The position numbers and the translations under genes are program-made. A DNA stretch of 64,000 nucleotides. It comes from Davidsoniella eucalypti. Its lineage: Eukaryota; Ascomycota; Sordariomycetes; Microascales; Ceratocystidaceae. Of this stretch, positions 42,223 to 54,555 are shown piece by piece. A model generated the notes under the pieces. The model was not told the origin of the DNA and did not search any database. It saw nothing but the letters and a program-made list of their open reading frames with translations. Within the stretch, counting starts at the first letter, position 1. Each line of letters starts with the position of its first letter. The stretch spans positions 1-64,000 of the forward strand of contig RMBW01000028.1 of the NCBI GenBank assembly GCA_004009845.1, given 5' to 3'.

Positions 42223-45200
42223 ACTGGACGAGCTGGTTTTAAGTGTTTTCGTGCTCGAAACCTATGTTTCCTCTCGGGATACAGGGCTGTTCAGGTGCTG
42301 AAGTGCTGACGATGGCTAGAAGATGAAGACTGGCCAGCAAGCTTCACGGCAAAAGGGAGACGTAAGAATAATATACAGACAATAAGACTCGGTCTGTCAG
42401 GAATGGAAGATATCGGGGAATGACGGTTGATATCAAGAAGGAGGAGAAATGCGCCGACAAAGAATCCATCAAACATGAGGGAAGAAAAAAAGAATAATTC
42501 TGCACCCAAACGGCCGAAATCCGGGGGGCTGACGTGCAGGTTGACGTCGTATATTGATTAAGAGAAAAAAATACAGAGTATTTACCACTGTTTTGTCTGT
42601 CTCGACGACAACGAAGTTTACGGTAAACAATGCAATTGCTGGCAAGCTAAGGAGTTCTAATCTAGCGGTCTAGTGTGTACACAGCTTATTCTGACACCTA
42701 TAACTGCAGCGCTACAGTGGGTGTCTCAGCAGTCTAGCACCGTTTTAGTGCGTCAGAGCTAACGGCACAGTACATACTAGCGAACAGGGCGGTATCAGCT
42801 TGGACCCGCCGTTTTATCGTGCTAGATCAACCGTATCTTTGTGCAATATTTAATGCTTAGAGGAGGTGGCAAACACTAAGATCACAAGATAACGCGTTCA
42901 TAAATTCTGTATCTCATCGAGCTTATTATATTGTCCTTGATTCTGGTGGAACTGTTGGAGATGTTTTTTTTGTTGGGTCACAAAATGGCCCTCCAAATCT
43001 CCTAGGTAAAGTTCCAATCCAATATGTACTGTCTGAGTCAAAATAAAGCATAAGCTACAGAATAAGCATTTGTACACAAATGTCGAACTGTAAGAAAGGC
43101 CCAACAACAACAGAATCACAAAATAATATATTGTATTTCATTGTTTATTTGTTCATATACATATGAACCGAGCCATCTGCAACGATCAACCATGCAGTTA
43201 CATCACAGCCAAACTGCAACTAGATAGTAAGAAGAGGGGTGCGAGGCTGGAAAGGCAATATGGCCCGATCTTGAGATATAATTATACTATGTACCGTTAG
43301 CTGTATATGCACAACTGTCTCTAGGTTATCTGTGTTTATATGGTATTGCATGTCTCATCTTTTCTCGTGGCAACTCAATCCACACCATCTTATCCCAGCT
43401 CCGGCAGTTCAGCTATTCATACCTACATAATGTATTAATATACAGTTACTAGCATGATATACAGATGTACAGCATATTGAATCACACAATATATCCACGA
43501 GCTTCGTTGCTCATGACCGCTTTCTCTCAACACGGCACAACGCTACAAGGTACAACATATGTATGCAGATGGACATATTTTATATACCTTCTCTCTATGT
43601 TTCTCTCCTCTCTCTCTCGTTAGATGTATGTTTTGGCCGGTCATCGCACTTAAAAAATACTCTCCTTTCCAATCCATCCCATCCAACCACAGGTAGACTC
43701 GTGATGAAAGTGCATCTATGAGCGCGGGGTTCATTGTTATCTTTTTGGGTCTTCTGTTGGGTCTAATTGTACTCTTTTTCCTTCTCTTCTCTCTTCCAAA
43801 GGGGCCTAGATTTCGAGCTTTTTACCTTGTGACAACTAATATAGGCGTTCATTAGAAGCGGGTTTTGACGCTAAAACATGCGATCCCCTTCCTTTTGTTT
43901 ATCTTCATCCTTTCATCTTGTAGTTTTGATAGTACCAAGCTAAAGCATCCCCTCTCCTCAATCACGCTCAATGATGTCAATATGTCACATTCACTCGCCG
44001 ACTGCGAAGGAAAGATTCCTTAATTCGTCTTCCCTGTCTGGACTTCAACTTTGTTTGTTCCGTAGTCCTTCTAGGTGTTCACCAGGCCTTCATTTGTTTC
44101 TAAACTTCATCGCCGTACTTTATGTGCTGCCCTGTCTCGTCTCGCATTAGTTCTCGCCCTTCGTAATTCGTGTTCGAATAGTAGCAAAGCGACTTCGTTC
44201 CAGGCTCGGTTATTGTCCGTAACTTCATTATCCAATGCTCACCTTCCCGATTTTTCTTCGAGGGCACAAGTTTGATCAATCTTACATCTCACAGTAAGCC
44301 CATATCTACATATACATATTACATATGATACATGTTAGAATCAGTACATTCTTTTTCATTCTCACCTATTCAAATGTGCCAATGTTGGGAATAAATAGCC
44401 CCATAAACTCACTTTGTCACCTGTTGAATAACGTCCCACGTTTATCTTATATATTTATAGGCTATGTGACATTCCCCATGATTTCTTACTTGCCTAAGTT
44501 GTAATTGTCATATTCAATCTCTCCATACGATTTCTTCACTAAGCCGATGATCTCGGCGATGTCGGCTCGGATTGTGTTGGGCTGCCATGATCCGATTCAT
44601 GGTAGTGTTTTATTGCATAACAGCACTGTATGTATATAGATACATAACGTATCATATTATTCTTTAGTATTTCTCTCTCATGATATAGTTATCGAGTTAA
44701 ATTTTCCCCATGCATAAATTACCAAGAAAGTGTCATGTTATTGCTAGCTTGTTACTTGTATAAAACATAAGGGTTACAGCAGCAAATAACAACCCTTAAT
44801 CAAACCCTACATGTAGACCGAGTTTCGTCTTGGTCTCGTGACAGGGATTATCTTCATTATGAGATCAAGGTTATATAGCAGGGTGCTTAAGTGCTCGTGA
44901 AATTATGTGGCTCTTTAAGACATCTATTAAAAGCACAACTATGAGGTACATTTGTGTCTGATTTGTAATGATTTATAATCTTGTATTTCAAAGCGATCTC
45001 GACATGAACACGCTAAAAACGGAAAAAGTTAAAGATTCCGGTGCGTACATGTAGAGGATGACTGGTCCGCTTCATCGTAGACTAGATAAGACGATATACG
45101 ACTTCTGCCCAGAACTAGAGCGTACACATCGATATATCCATATAGATATCTTCTTCATGACTTGTTCGTTTGTTCGTAATGGAAGCAACAGCACCATGAT

Positions 45201-45329
45201 ATCTCATTGAAAGTCAATTCCCAAGAACGTAGTGTACGCCTTCCATGGACACTAAAAATCCTCATTCATTGTCCGAGTAGTAAATTTTGTTTTTTTTGTC
45301 ATTCATTGCAAACTAGAAACCCAAAGCAC
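42223..45329. other. Intergenic region between the unknown-function gene and RPL10
   Basis: 3.1 kb without a supported gene. The part next to 42222 is the promoter of that gene; the part next to 45330 is downstream of RPL10. Two TACATGTA palindromes lie at 44808 and 45046. An open frame at 44075-44275 looks like a presequence but starts with GTG and leads nowhere. Confidence 0.55.
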
Positions 45330-46401
45330 TTAAGCCTCGAAAGCGCCGGGGAACTCGCGCATGTTGTGCTCGAGCTTGCCGTGGTTGGCCAGGAACTTGA
45401 CGTAAGCACCATCAACCTTAACACGGCCACCCTCCTTGCGCTCGACGTACTCCTCGCGGCGGAGAGGGGTGAAACCCCAGTTCTTGGACACAATGATCTT
45501 TTGGCGACCGGGGAACTTGTACTGCGAACGGCGGAGAGCCTCCAGGGCAATAGCACGGTCTGTAAATATTCGTGTTAGCAGCTGTTTTTTTGGTATATAC
45601 TTCCAAGCTTTCGGGTGGTATAACTTACTGGAGTCACGAGTGCGGACGCTCAGAATGATCTGGCCAATGTTGACACGGGCAACGGTACCGTTGGGCTTGC
45701 CCCAGGCACCACGCATACCAGTCTGCAGACGATCGGCACCGGCGCACGACAACATCTTGTTGATACGGACAACGTGGTAGGGGTGAGCACGGACACGAAG
45801 GTGGAAGCTTTCCTTACCACCGGTCTTGACTAGGTACCTGATTTGAAGTGTTAATATTACATGTTCCTTTGTTTGATACAGTCGTTTGAGGTCTTCTTCA
45901 GTGTCGGATTTATCGGCAAAGTAGACGATTCCTATGGGAGAATAACTTACTTGTTGGCGCAAATGCGGGCGGCCTCAAGGGCCTCGGAACTCAGCTGCTC
46001 ATACTCGTTGGAGACCAGATGAATGCACAGAGGGAAGTCGTCGACATTGGCACGCTTGCGGCCCAGATCGAAGATGCGAATCTTGGGGTCGGGGACACCA
46101 CGGTTGAAGCGCGACTTGGGGTACGGCTATAGACAAAAAAAAAAATGATGTCAGTATTCTACTCTATATTGTTTGAATGACTGTCATGTCGAATTCTCAA
46201 CCCATGACACTTTGTCGAATATCGTAATATTGACCTCTCGTCGTGAGGGGTCAATGTTATATGGATTTCGATATTTTTTAAAATGCTTGGGTATGTCGTA
46301 ATTTCGACCTGTGAAAATTTGACGATAGTCTCGAGAGAAATAACAGAACAACGCACCTTGTTCTTGCAGTACCGGTAGCAACGGGCGGGACGGCGGGCCA
46401 T
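45330..46401 (-). CDS. RPL10: 60S ribosomal protein L10 (uL16)
   Basis: A large-subunit protein near the peptidyl transferase centre that is loaded last in cytoplasmic 60S maturation. Exons on the minus strand are 46401-46357, 46126-45951, 45837-45629 and 45559-45330, giving 219 residues, the normal length. Introns are 230, 113 and 69 bp, with branch points TACTGAC and ATTAACA visible in the first two. Conserved stretches include [20 protein letters not shown] at the N-terminus, NRGVPDPKIRIFDLGRKRA, the loop KMLSCAGADRLQTGMRGAWG that reaches towards the P site, and KFPGRQKIIVSKNWGFTPL. Intron 1 contains a hairpin (46229-46255). The gene is divergent from RPL30, sharing a short promoter. Confidence 0.97.
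46229..46255 (-). repeat. Hairpin in RPL10 intron 1
   Basis: ATTGACC and GGTCAAT arms enclose a CTC/GAG pair and a 5 nt loop; in the transcript one C-A mismatch interrupts the stem. Confidence 0.7.
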
Positions 46402-46817
46402 TTTGTCGTCGGTTACTTGTTAAAGTGCCTTAAAATGGGTATGAAGATGGGTGATGTTGAAGAGAAGAAAGAGTAGACCAAGAAGAAAACGGACCCCTTA
46501 GGATATGAAAGCGTGTGGCAAGCCGAATTCTTGATTTCTAACCCTTGATTTCAAAGCACTAGACGCTAGAGCCACCTACGGGTGAATCCCGGAACTTTAG
46601 GGCTCCGATGTCTAAATGGGTGATTGATTGGCCACACAGACGGAGAATTGGTGGGTAAATATCAGGGCACGAAAAAATACACCTATACCCCACTATGGTA
46701 GGATGAGGGTAGGAAATGTTGCTATAGTAAAAAAGTTTGAGAAAATTTTGAAGTTGAATCTTAACTCTTACTTGATCATCGACAATCTAATAGAGTTGCT
46801 CATCACGAACCGAAACA
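46402..46817. promoter_or_regulatory. Shared divergent promoter of RPL10 and RPL30
   Basis: Only 416 bp separate the two start codons. The spacer includes TTAGGGCT (46597-46604) and CTAACCCTTG near 46540. Co-regulation of the pair is inferred from the arrangement. Confidence 0.6.
46597..46604 (-). promoter_or_regulatory. Tbf1-like site AGCCCTAA
   Basis: TTAGGGCT on the plus strand reads AGCCCTAA on the minus strand, matching the ARCCCTAA consensus of Tbf1-type factors known at ribosomal protein genes of many ascomycetes. It lies roughly midway between the two genes. Confidence 0.45.
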
Positions 46818-47396
46818 ATGGCCCCCATCAAGAAGTCTAAGCGCGATGCCCAGAGCATCAACTCCAAGCTGGCTCTCGTCATGAAGTCCGGCAAGGTCAC
46901 TCTGGGTTACAAGTCTACCTTGAAGGTACGGCATTCCACATCTCGAAATCAATTATCACAACCAACCGGTCGAACAATATACTAACTTTAAGTTATAGAG
47001 CCTGCGCTCTGGCAAGGCCAAGTTGGTCATCATTGCTAGCAACACTCCTCCTCTGCGCAAGTCTGAGCTTGAGTACTACTCCATGTTGGCCAAGACCAAC
47101 GTCCACCACCTGACTGGCACCAACGTACGTATCCTCCCCCATATTCCAACATGGTTGATTTTTCACATTTGTGTATATCTCGATCACGGCTGATGTCCAT
47201 ACAAAATTGGAATATCAGTCAACCCAACGAAGAAGTCTGAAGACAAACCATGACTTTGGAGGGTGATAATCAAATGCTTACTATCTATTCATGAATATAG
47301 ATTGAGCTGGGTACCGCTTGCGGTAAGATGTTCCGCTGCTCGACCATGGCCATTCTGGACGCTGGTGACTCGGACATTCTATCCGACCAGGCTTAA
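46818..47396 (+). CDS. RPL30: 60S ribosomal protein L30 (eL30)
   Basis: A large-subunit protein that binds kink-turn RNA. Exons 46818-46925, 46999-47124 and 47301-47396 give 109 residues, close to the family's usual 105-115. Conserved parts are INSKLALVMKSGKVTLGYKS, LVIIASNTPPLRKSELEYYS, then HLTGTNIELGTACGK and the C-terminal MAILDAGDSDI. Introns are 73 bp (TACTAAC branch point, TAG acceptor) and 176 bp. In budding yeast L30 represses splicing of its own transcript; whether that happens here is unknown, but intron 2 carries a 9 bp complementary pair. It is divergent from RPL10. Confidence 0.97.
47141..47215 (+). repeat. Complementary arms in RPL30 intron 2
   Basis: ATATTCCAA (47141-47149) and TTGGAATAT (47207-47215) are exact reverse complements; just inside them ATGG (47151-47154) can pair with CCAT (47197-47200). 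Confidence 0.8.
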
Positions 47397-50300
47397 ATTT
47401 CTCAACTCTTCAAGTATTATAGAGAAATAAAGTCAAAAAACCAAAAATTCAAAATATAAAAGTTCTTCGAGCACAGTTTGCCAGAACATGACTTACGGGA
47501 TATGGCGTTCACCGGGACCGGTTAATAGGACTTGATTTTATGCGTTTTTGATATTCTGCGGAAGTAATGGACAATCTTCTTCCTCTCGTTGATGAGAGAA
47601 TGTACAAAAAAATCTATTCTGGCCTGCCCCATTTGTTACCATTGACATATTGATAGTGAATATGTTGAATATATCTTATCAATGTATTGTACCACTTGAC
47701 AATCCACAGCCTCCGGCACGTGAGTCCAGGTCACGTGATATTACATTGATGGTACCGGCTCGCACTACCGGATTCGTCGACTTGTTTGAAATTATTATCA
47801 TTCTTTTTCTACCAGGATGGATGTCAAACAGGGTTTCATTTCTCATAACCCTTGATCTTGACCAGTCTTATAAGTTGGCGTCGTATTGCTGTGAAATATC
47901 AGCACCAAACAACTAGACCAGATTATGATGACTTAGGTTATGCGTCAAAGCTAAAAAAGGTGGCGGCGGTGGACTGTTTTGCATAGCTCATGACCTTTTA
48001 TATCAGGATGGACTTTCTATGCCATAATACAAGTAGAAATAATCTATACTAATAACCGCTAATAGGATAGTTATCTCACTAGATTGGCCTTCACATTTGG
48101 ATACGTTTGTGATGACTATGACTTGTTCGTACAACTAAAATATATTTAGATGGCAATTGGAGTTGGGCATGCCTTTGCAAACTTCTGAGAATTCGATGTT
48201 GTGTATTGCATTGACGAACCATAAGAATTATATATCTGTATATATATATGTCGTTGTAGGTTACAACTCATTAATGCTGTCCGCTAATGCGTTTCCGCGA
48301 CATTGAGGATGTGTTTGTTGATGTTCTTGCCCATTTTCTTTGTCCGAAACGATCATCCTATCTAGAATGAACCTGTCACGTAAAGAGCATAGAGTGACCC
48401 AAGGGAACGGAGATTGGCCAAGGCATAAATTGATGTTTAATAAGTGTAAACAAGTTCCTGTCTTATGGTCAAAGGGTCAGCCGGTTCTCTCAAATGACTC
48501 TCATTGAAGTCAGCACAAACGAGTATGGGCCACTGGAGACGGCGAAGTACGATGGGCAGAGCAGTGACTAGACTCGTTAATGCAGAAGAACGGAGCTCAA
48601 CAAGCCATCTATGAGCGGTGGGGAACATGAAGAATAACAATGTCGAAGGATAAGAAGTTAACTAGGTTGAAAAGGGCCTTGACTAGGACTCCAACATACA
48701 AATAACAAGAAGATTGGATGGCTTCAAAGGACAAGTTGAAGTGAGTTAAGCGGACGGATTGAGGAGGAGGGATTCGAGGACAAATCCTTGCGCTAATTCG
48801 AGCAGCATTAACGGGGAAAGATTAGCACAAATCTCAACCTCAAAACGGTAACAGAGGGTTTCAAAAGGGAGCTTTTAATTTACAGGCCGTTCTTCTTATT
48901 CTATAGGCTCTCGCAGGGGTTACCAGAAAAGAGATACTTAGGACCTCAAAATACGATGTACTCTATACTAAGGCTGCCAGCTGGCAAGGTGCTGACAAAC
49001 TGTAAAATGTATAACACAATAAAAACGAAAAGTTGAACTAGGCACTGAAAAAAAGTATAAGTGTACCTTGATTCACTAAAGTCACAACATTTGGCTGTGG
49101 TTTTTACATTATTAATATGAATGTATGAAACTTTATTTTTATTAAATGATGATAATGATGCACATATAAGAAAAAAAAACCCCAAAAAAAACCATGATGA
49201 TATGTTTCAAAAATGATAGAGCAAAAATTTCTTAGGAACAGCTTGATAGCGCTATGCCAGCTGGCAGCATTAGTATGGAGTACATTGTATCGTGAGGTCT
49301 TAAGTATCTTTTTTCTGACGACCCCTGCTAGAGTCTGTATAATAAAAAGAACGGCCTATAAATTAAAGGCTCACTTTCAAAACAGCCAGCATCCATGATA
49401 TTTCAGGACACAGACCGAGCATCACAAACGAGCGTTCCTACCTCAGCTAAATTGAATGTGGCACGGAACTTGAGGATCAAGGCAGGCTGGAACAGAGCAT
49501 GAAATAACCGCAAGAGCAAGTATGTCATTCTTATAAGTATGGTATGCATTGTTGTGTCTGCAGCTATAATACGTATGTACATCGCTGTTGGAGCATTTAG
49601 ATATAGTAAAGGGAACTATATAGCAATAGTAGCACAAAGGTGGCGGGACAAAGGGTCTTCGGCGGCTATGGCACCCAGTCATAGATCCGGGTTTGGTGTG
49701 AAGCTTCCTTAGTTCCCATCAATATTCCATATAATTCATGTGAAGATTGTGACCGTAAGAGGAGCAAGAATACAAAGAAAGTAGCGCATCTTTTTTCTAT
49801 TGATTCCACATTTCCTGTCGTTAGGCAAAGTGGGCATTGCACAATAGCCGAAAGAGCTGATCGGATTCCTTCCAAACAGTAGTCAAAATGAAGTACTTAA
49901 GTGATACTTTGCTATTCGTCGAATCAGCTAGGGACGTCCAAGCCCATGCCCACGCCCTGACCCGAAACCGCCCCATGCACATCTAGTTATGAAAGATCCA
50001 AGGCGAGCAAAGCCGCACAGAGCATTGCGTTGCTTCCTCCCTCATGTGAGCTCAAGGCGGAGGGGAAGGGGAATAAGAGAGAGGGGGAAACCTGGGAGGG
50101 TATCTATTGGCCCTTGAGGATGTATCTTGCCTGCAAAATCCGGAGGGGCAGTACATGTAACGACAAATAGTAGGCCGAATTCCGTGCTATCTACTCTTGC
50201 TAGTCGAACAAATTAGACAAGGTCATGATGGACAAGAAAGAGCATGAAAAAACAGACAAATCAGATAGAAGATATGCTAGGGGGGACAGAGTGGAAGCTT

Positions 50301-52370
50301 AGCAAACAGGCCTTCGAATGGCAACCCGCCTGGAGATGCCAACTAGAAGTAATAAGGGGCCTGAAAACAATAGTAGTAACAATAAGTGGCAAAGAGAGCA
50401 TTTAGTCATAAAAGTATTGGCCAGCACATACCATCGACGCTAACTTTATTACAATAACACGATGAAAACAAATGAATGCAGATATATTGCTTATCATGGC
50501 ATACATGTAGCAACATCTCAATATCTAGGTCTAGGGTAGGAGTGTTGTCCTGTTGACCCGTCCATTCACGCAGGTTGCTATAGACAGCACAGTCCGAGAA
50601 GTGCTTGTACTGTATGAAGGTGACATGCCCTATGCCATATATGTGCCTTATGCTGTGGACTTTGCTGTTACTGTGTCCCGAGCAGGCTAGTGGGTTTGGG
50701 TTTGGATTTGTTGACAAAGGGTTGATTACGATAGTGTGCATAGGCCAAATGGACTGGACCGCCTCCTTTTCCCAGCCAATGCTGGCAAAATAGGCAAGAG
50801 CTTTTGTGCTAGTATGGTGATCGCTACCGCTTTACTGAATCTCTTGCATCTTGTGCTGTATTTTTGCTCTTGTTTTGTTCTTGTTTTGCTACGGCCAGAC
50901 CAGGCCAGGCCAAATTTGCAGTGCCTGCACCTGCAGCTAAAGCGAGGGTTGCTCCCGTGGTTTCCAGGTCGATTTGCAGGTGCTGCATGCAGACAACAGC
51001 GGTTGCAGCAGCAAAAACAGTGGTAAAAAGGCAAAATCAAGTGCCTGTAACGGGTCTGGAGTGGTCGGGTGGAGTATGTTTCGAACAGTTGCAAGCAACA
51101 GCAACTGGAAATCCAACTGGATATTCCTTGAGAACAACAAGAACCTTAAAACGGAACTGGAAAAATCTCTAGGCTGGCTGAGCAACAGCGCTAGTCGCAG
51201 CATTGTTTGGGGGCTCTGACTTGTTGTTTCTTATGGCATGTTTGCCTCTCTGCACCTTCTGTATCGTGCGAAGAGAACACGCAAGCCGGTATTTGTGGTT
51301 GCTTGCGATAGCATGTAGTTTTCTAGAATCCAAGGCATGATTGCTGCATTCGATCTAAAGGGCACTTGGCAGAAGAGCCCAAGGTAATCGTCATTACCCA
51401 ATCGTAGGTCTGGCAAGCTCGAGCCACAGGCTGTGCTTACAGGCGTGATCCGCTTCCATCAAGCCTGTCGTCGTTGTTCCCGCTCTCGATTTCTTGGACG
51501 GCCCAGCGCTAGGCCTTTGTTGATCACAGACGGGGCCCCTCACCCCATTGCTGTAACCCATCGCACTGGAGAACGAGCCGGACCACCCACTGGAAGAGGG
51601 ACGCTGTCCGTCACTGTTGTGGGCGTTGCTGGCCTGGCCTGGTTTCTCCTCCTCTTTCTGCCACCATATCAAACCCAGGCACTCCAAAAAATAAAATAGA
51701 AAACAGGAAGAAAAACAACAACAACACAGACAAGTAAAGGCTGTGCGAATCACTTCGTCTCTTTTCCTGGTTCTCACCGCTTCCCGCTGCGTCCAGAATA
51801 CTCAAAACTGCCCTCGTCGCCCCATCCCGTGCCTGGCCAGTTAGTCCTGCTGCACGCATCTTTCCTGTCGTCTCCTTTCGCTTTTGCTGTGTCTGTGTCT
51901 CTTCTTCCTGGAACGCTTTCTGTTGCTACCGTCGTTGCTGTAGCCATTACTTGCGCATTCTACTGGAACACCATAACGCCACGTTTACCCGGGGCCTAGT
52001 ATCCTGTTGTCCAGGGCCACTCAGCACTTCACGCAAACAACTGTGACTGCTGCGACTACAACAGTGCTTACCCACCCACCACCAAGCTGCATATTCCTTT
52101 TCCTCGTTTCTTTGCCAGCGAACTCACCTGCATATCTACCGTACTTTAATTTTTTCTTCGCTCGACTCCTTTTGCTGTGTTTACTTTCTTACATTCGCCT
52201 TCAACTGCTTATTTTTCCATCTTTATTCCTTTGCGTGCCTGACGAGACAGCAAATCTCGCTTTTTTATTCGAGACCATCGCCCGTCTTGCCTTTGTTTAC
52301 TATTACGGACACTGCTCACTTTACCGTTGCTCGACTCCTGATCCATCACCGCCTTTCTGCACTCCGCGCC
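47397..52370. other. Gene-free region between RPL30 and the coiled-coil gene
   Basis: 5 kb without a supported gene. The left part is AT-rich with short frames. Two TACATGTA palindromes lie at 50152 and 50502. The last 1031 bp (51340-52370) contain no ATG on the plus strand and are pyrimidine-rich towards the end, consistent with a long leader of the next gene. Confidence 0.6.
51340..52370 (+). promoter_or_regulatory. ATG-free leader region of the coiled-coil gene
   Basis: Reading every line from 51340 to 52370, no ATG occurs in any plus-strand frame, and the next ATG is the proposed start codon at 52371. At random about one ATG per 64 positions is expected. Confidence 0.65.
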
Positions 52371-54555
52371 ATGTCGACCGTTACCAAGCGTCCGGCGTCC
52401 GGTGTTGGGCGAGTAGCTGCCACTACTGGTAGCTCGCCCGTACGCTCGGCATCACCTTCCTCTCCCGCTCGCTCCAGCACACCCACTAGTTCGGCCGTCA
52501 GTGGCCATCGCTCGCGACCCAGTCGTACTGGTAGCATCATTGCATCCAGAGCCCCGGCCACTCGCCGGGAATCGATGCTGAGAGATTCTACTGATGCAGA
52601 GCTAGAGGCTCGCGCTGAGGCTATCGCCGCCATCGATGACCTCAAGTCTCGCCTAAGTAAGGCTGAGGCCGAAACTGACCTGTTTCGCAAAGAATCACTA
52701 GTCCTGGGCTCTCGTCTGCATGACACAAACTCAGAACAGGCTAAGCTCGAGGAACGACTCCACGAGTACGAGGAACAGATCGAATCTCTGTCTAACAGCA
52801 AACGGGAGGCTGCCCGTCAAATGCGGGAGATGGAGGCCATCTATGAGGCTGAGCGTAGTGCCATGACTAAAGAAAAGGAGGAGATGTCCATCCGGGAAGA
52901 AGAAATGCAGTCTGTTATCCAGCGCCTCAAGGACAGTCTCTCACAACGGAACAACGATGACGAGTCCAGACCCAGCCGAGGTAAATCCATAACCTATCCA
53001 TCTATCCATCTACCCCTGTTCATATCGGCGGCCCTTAACGAGCATTTCAATGCTTTTTTATGCCTGGCCTCTTCTTAACCGCCTTGTTTTCGTACATGTC
53101 GTTAGCAGCAAACTTGCTGTCACCTTAACTCGACCTGATACTGACATTCTTTTTTCTGTAGCCAACAGCAGCGCAAACTCCCCTACCGAAAATGGTAGCT
53201 TTGCCCCGCCGTCTTCTCTCCAACGCAGTGATTCTCGCAATAACTCCAAGCTCTTGCTGCAGAAGGACAAGATCATTGAGTCTCTTCGTCTCGAGCTAGC
53301 TGAGGCTCAGATCAAGCTTGTCGAAGCTGAAAACCAAGGAGGTGGTCGTCTGCAGGAAGTCGAGCGTCAGCTCATGGAAGCTCGCATGGCTAACGCCCGT
53401 CTTATGGAAGACAACGAGAGCTACCAACTACTCCTGCAAGATAAGACCCTGAATGGTGACTTCAAGAATGACTTCAGCTACATGAGCACTGCTAGCAATG
53501 CCCGTTCCAGCATGGACGAGAGTTCGCGCGCTGGCAACGAGGATACCTTGGCCGCTCTGGAGGGTCGTAGTGCTAGCGGCACTACGCTCGCTGACGAGCT
53601 GGAGGATGCCGGTGAGGCTGATGACAATTACCGCCGCATGGAGTCGGAGCTGCGCAGTGCCAAGGACCAGAACAAGGCGCTTATGCTGTACATCAACAAG
53701 ATCATCGAGCGCCTTCTACAGCACCAAGACTTTGAAGCCATTCTTGACCAGTCGTCAGAGAACGCAGCTCCCAACACGAACAAAGATCTCCCTGCTCCTC
53801 CCAACGATTCCGCTAGCGGCCCCGGCTGGCTCCAGCGTACCAAGTCTTTGATGTCAAGCAACAACAACAACAACTCGAACAACGTTAACAACTCTGTGAC
53901 CGCAGCCGCTGCTGCAGCCGCTGCTACTGTAACTACCCCCATCACTGCTAAGCCCAAAAGACCCCGCCCAATGTCGATCATTCCCACTGCGGCCGGTCTT
54001 GCTAGCCTGCACAACGACCCCGACACCGCCCCTCGCGTTCCTATTGGTAACATGTCCCGCGCTAGCAGCGTGCGTCGGGCTCGGCCCCAGAGCGAACAGT
54101 ACACGGGGTCGGGGGGCGCCGCTCTGGTCAATCAGATGTACCGGGGGCTCGATGGTCAGATGTCGCCCACCTTCAACGCCCCCCGCCGCTCTCAGACTTT
54201 TTTCGCGTCGGGAGCCCTGGCATCGCCCGGCCTGCCCCCCTCTACGGGTCCTCTTTCCGCCCGAATGTCCTCCAGCACTGGCAGTCAGACTCCCTCCGCT
54301 GGAAACTTCCCCGGGATGCGCAGCGAGACTTCAAGCGTCTCTAACGAATCCATTGCTGGTATCGCCACTCCCCCCTCGCAGAGCAGCCCACCGCGCTACT
54401 TTGACAAGACCCCGTCCACATTCGCTGGAAACAAGCCCCGGCCGCTCCGTCTCGTGCAAGATCACAACGACGCCGTCAACGCCAGCAAACGGAATAGCTG
54501 GCTGCCATGGACCGGAGGCTGGGGTGGTAAGAAGGAAGAAACCACGGACCACTAG
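52371..54555 (+). CDS. Coiled-coil protein with Ser/Pro-rich ends
   Basis: Exons 52371-52980 and 53162-54555 give 667 residues; the 181 bp intron has GTAAAT donor, TACTGAC branch point and TAG acceptor. The N-terminus (1-70) is a basic, Ser/Pro/Thr-rich segment of the type found in microtubule-, cortex- or septum-associated proteins. Heptad-rich coiled coil covers about 75-200 and, after the intron, about 235-300; a third helix at about 355-385 (NKALMLYINKIIERLLQHQDF) looks conserved. The rest is low-complexity, with Asn and Ala runs, and ends in LPWTGGWGGKKEE. Similar fungal proteins are often named 'M protein repeat protein', which says little about function. A cytoskeletal or cell-end role is a guess from composition. 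Confidence 0.8.

Noticed and set aside
44075..44275. Presequence-like open frame between genes
   Set aside because: Starts with GTG, ends after 66 codons and has no plausible splice partner.
47190..47260. Box C/D snoRNA candidate in RPL30 intron 2 (TGATG and CTGA words)
   Set aside because: The C box lacks its final A and no terminal stem brings the two boxes together.
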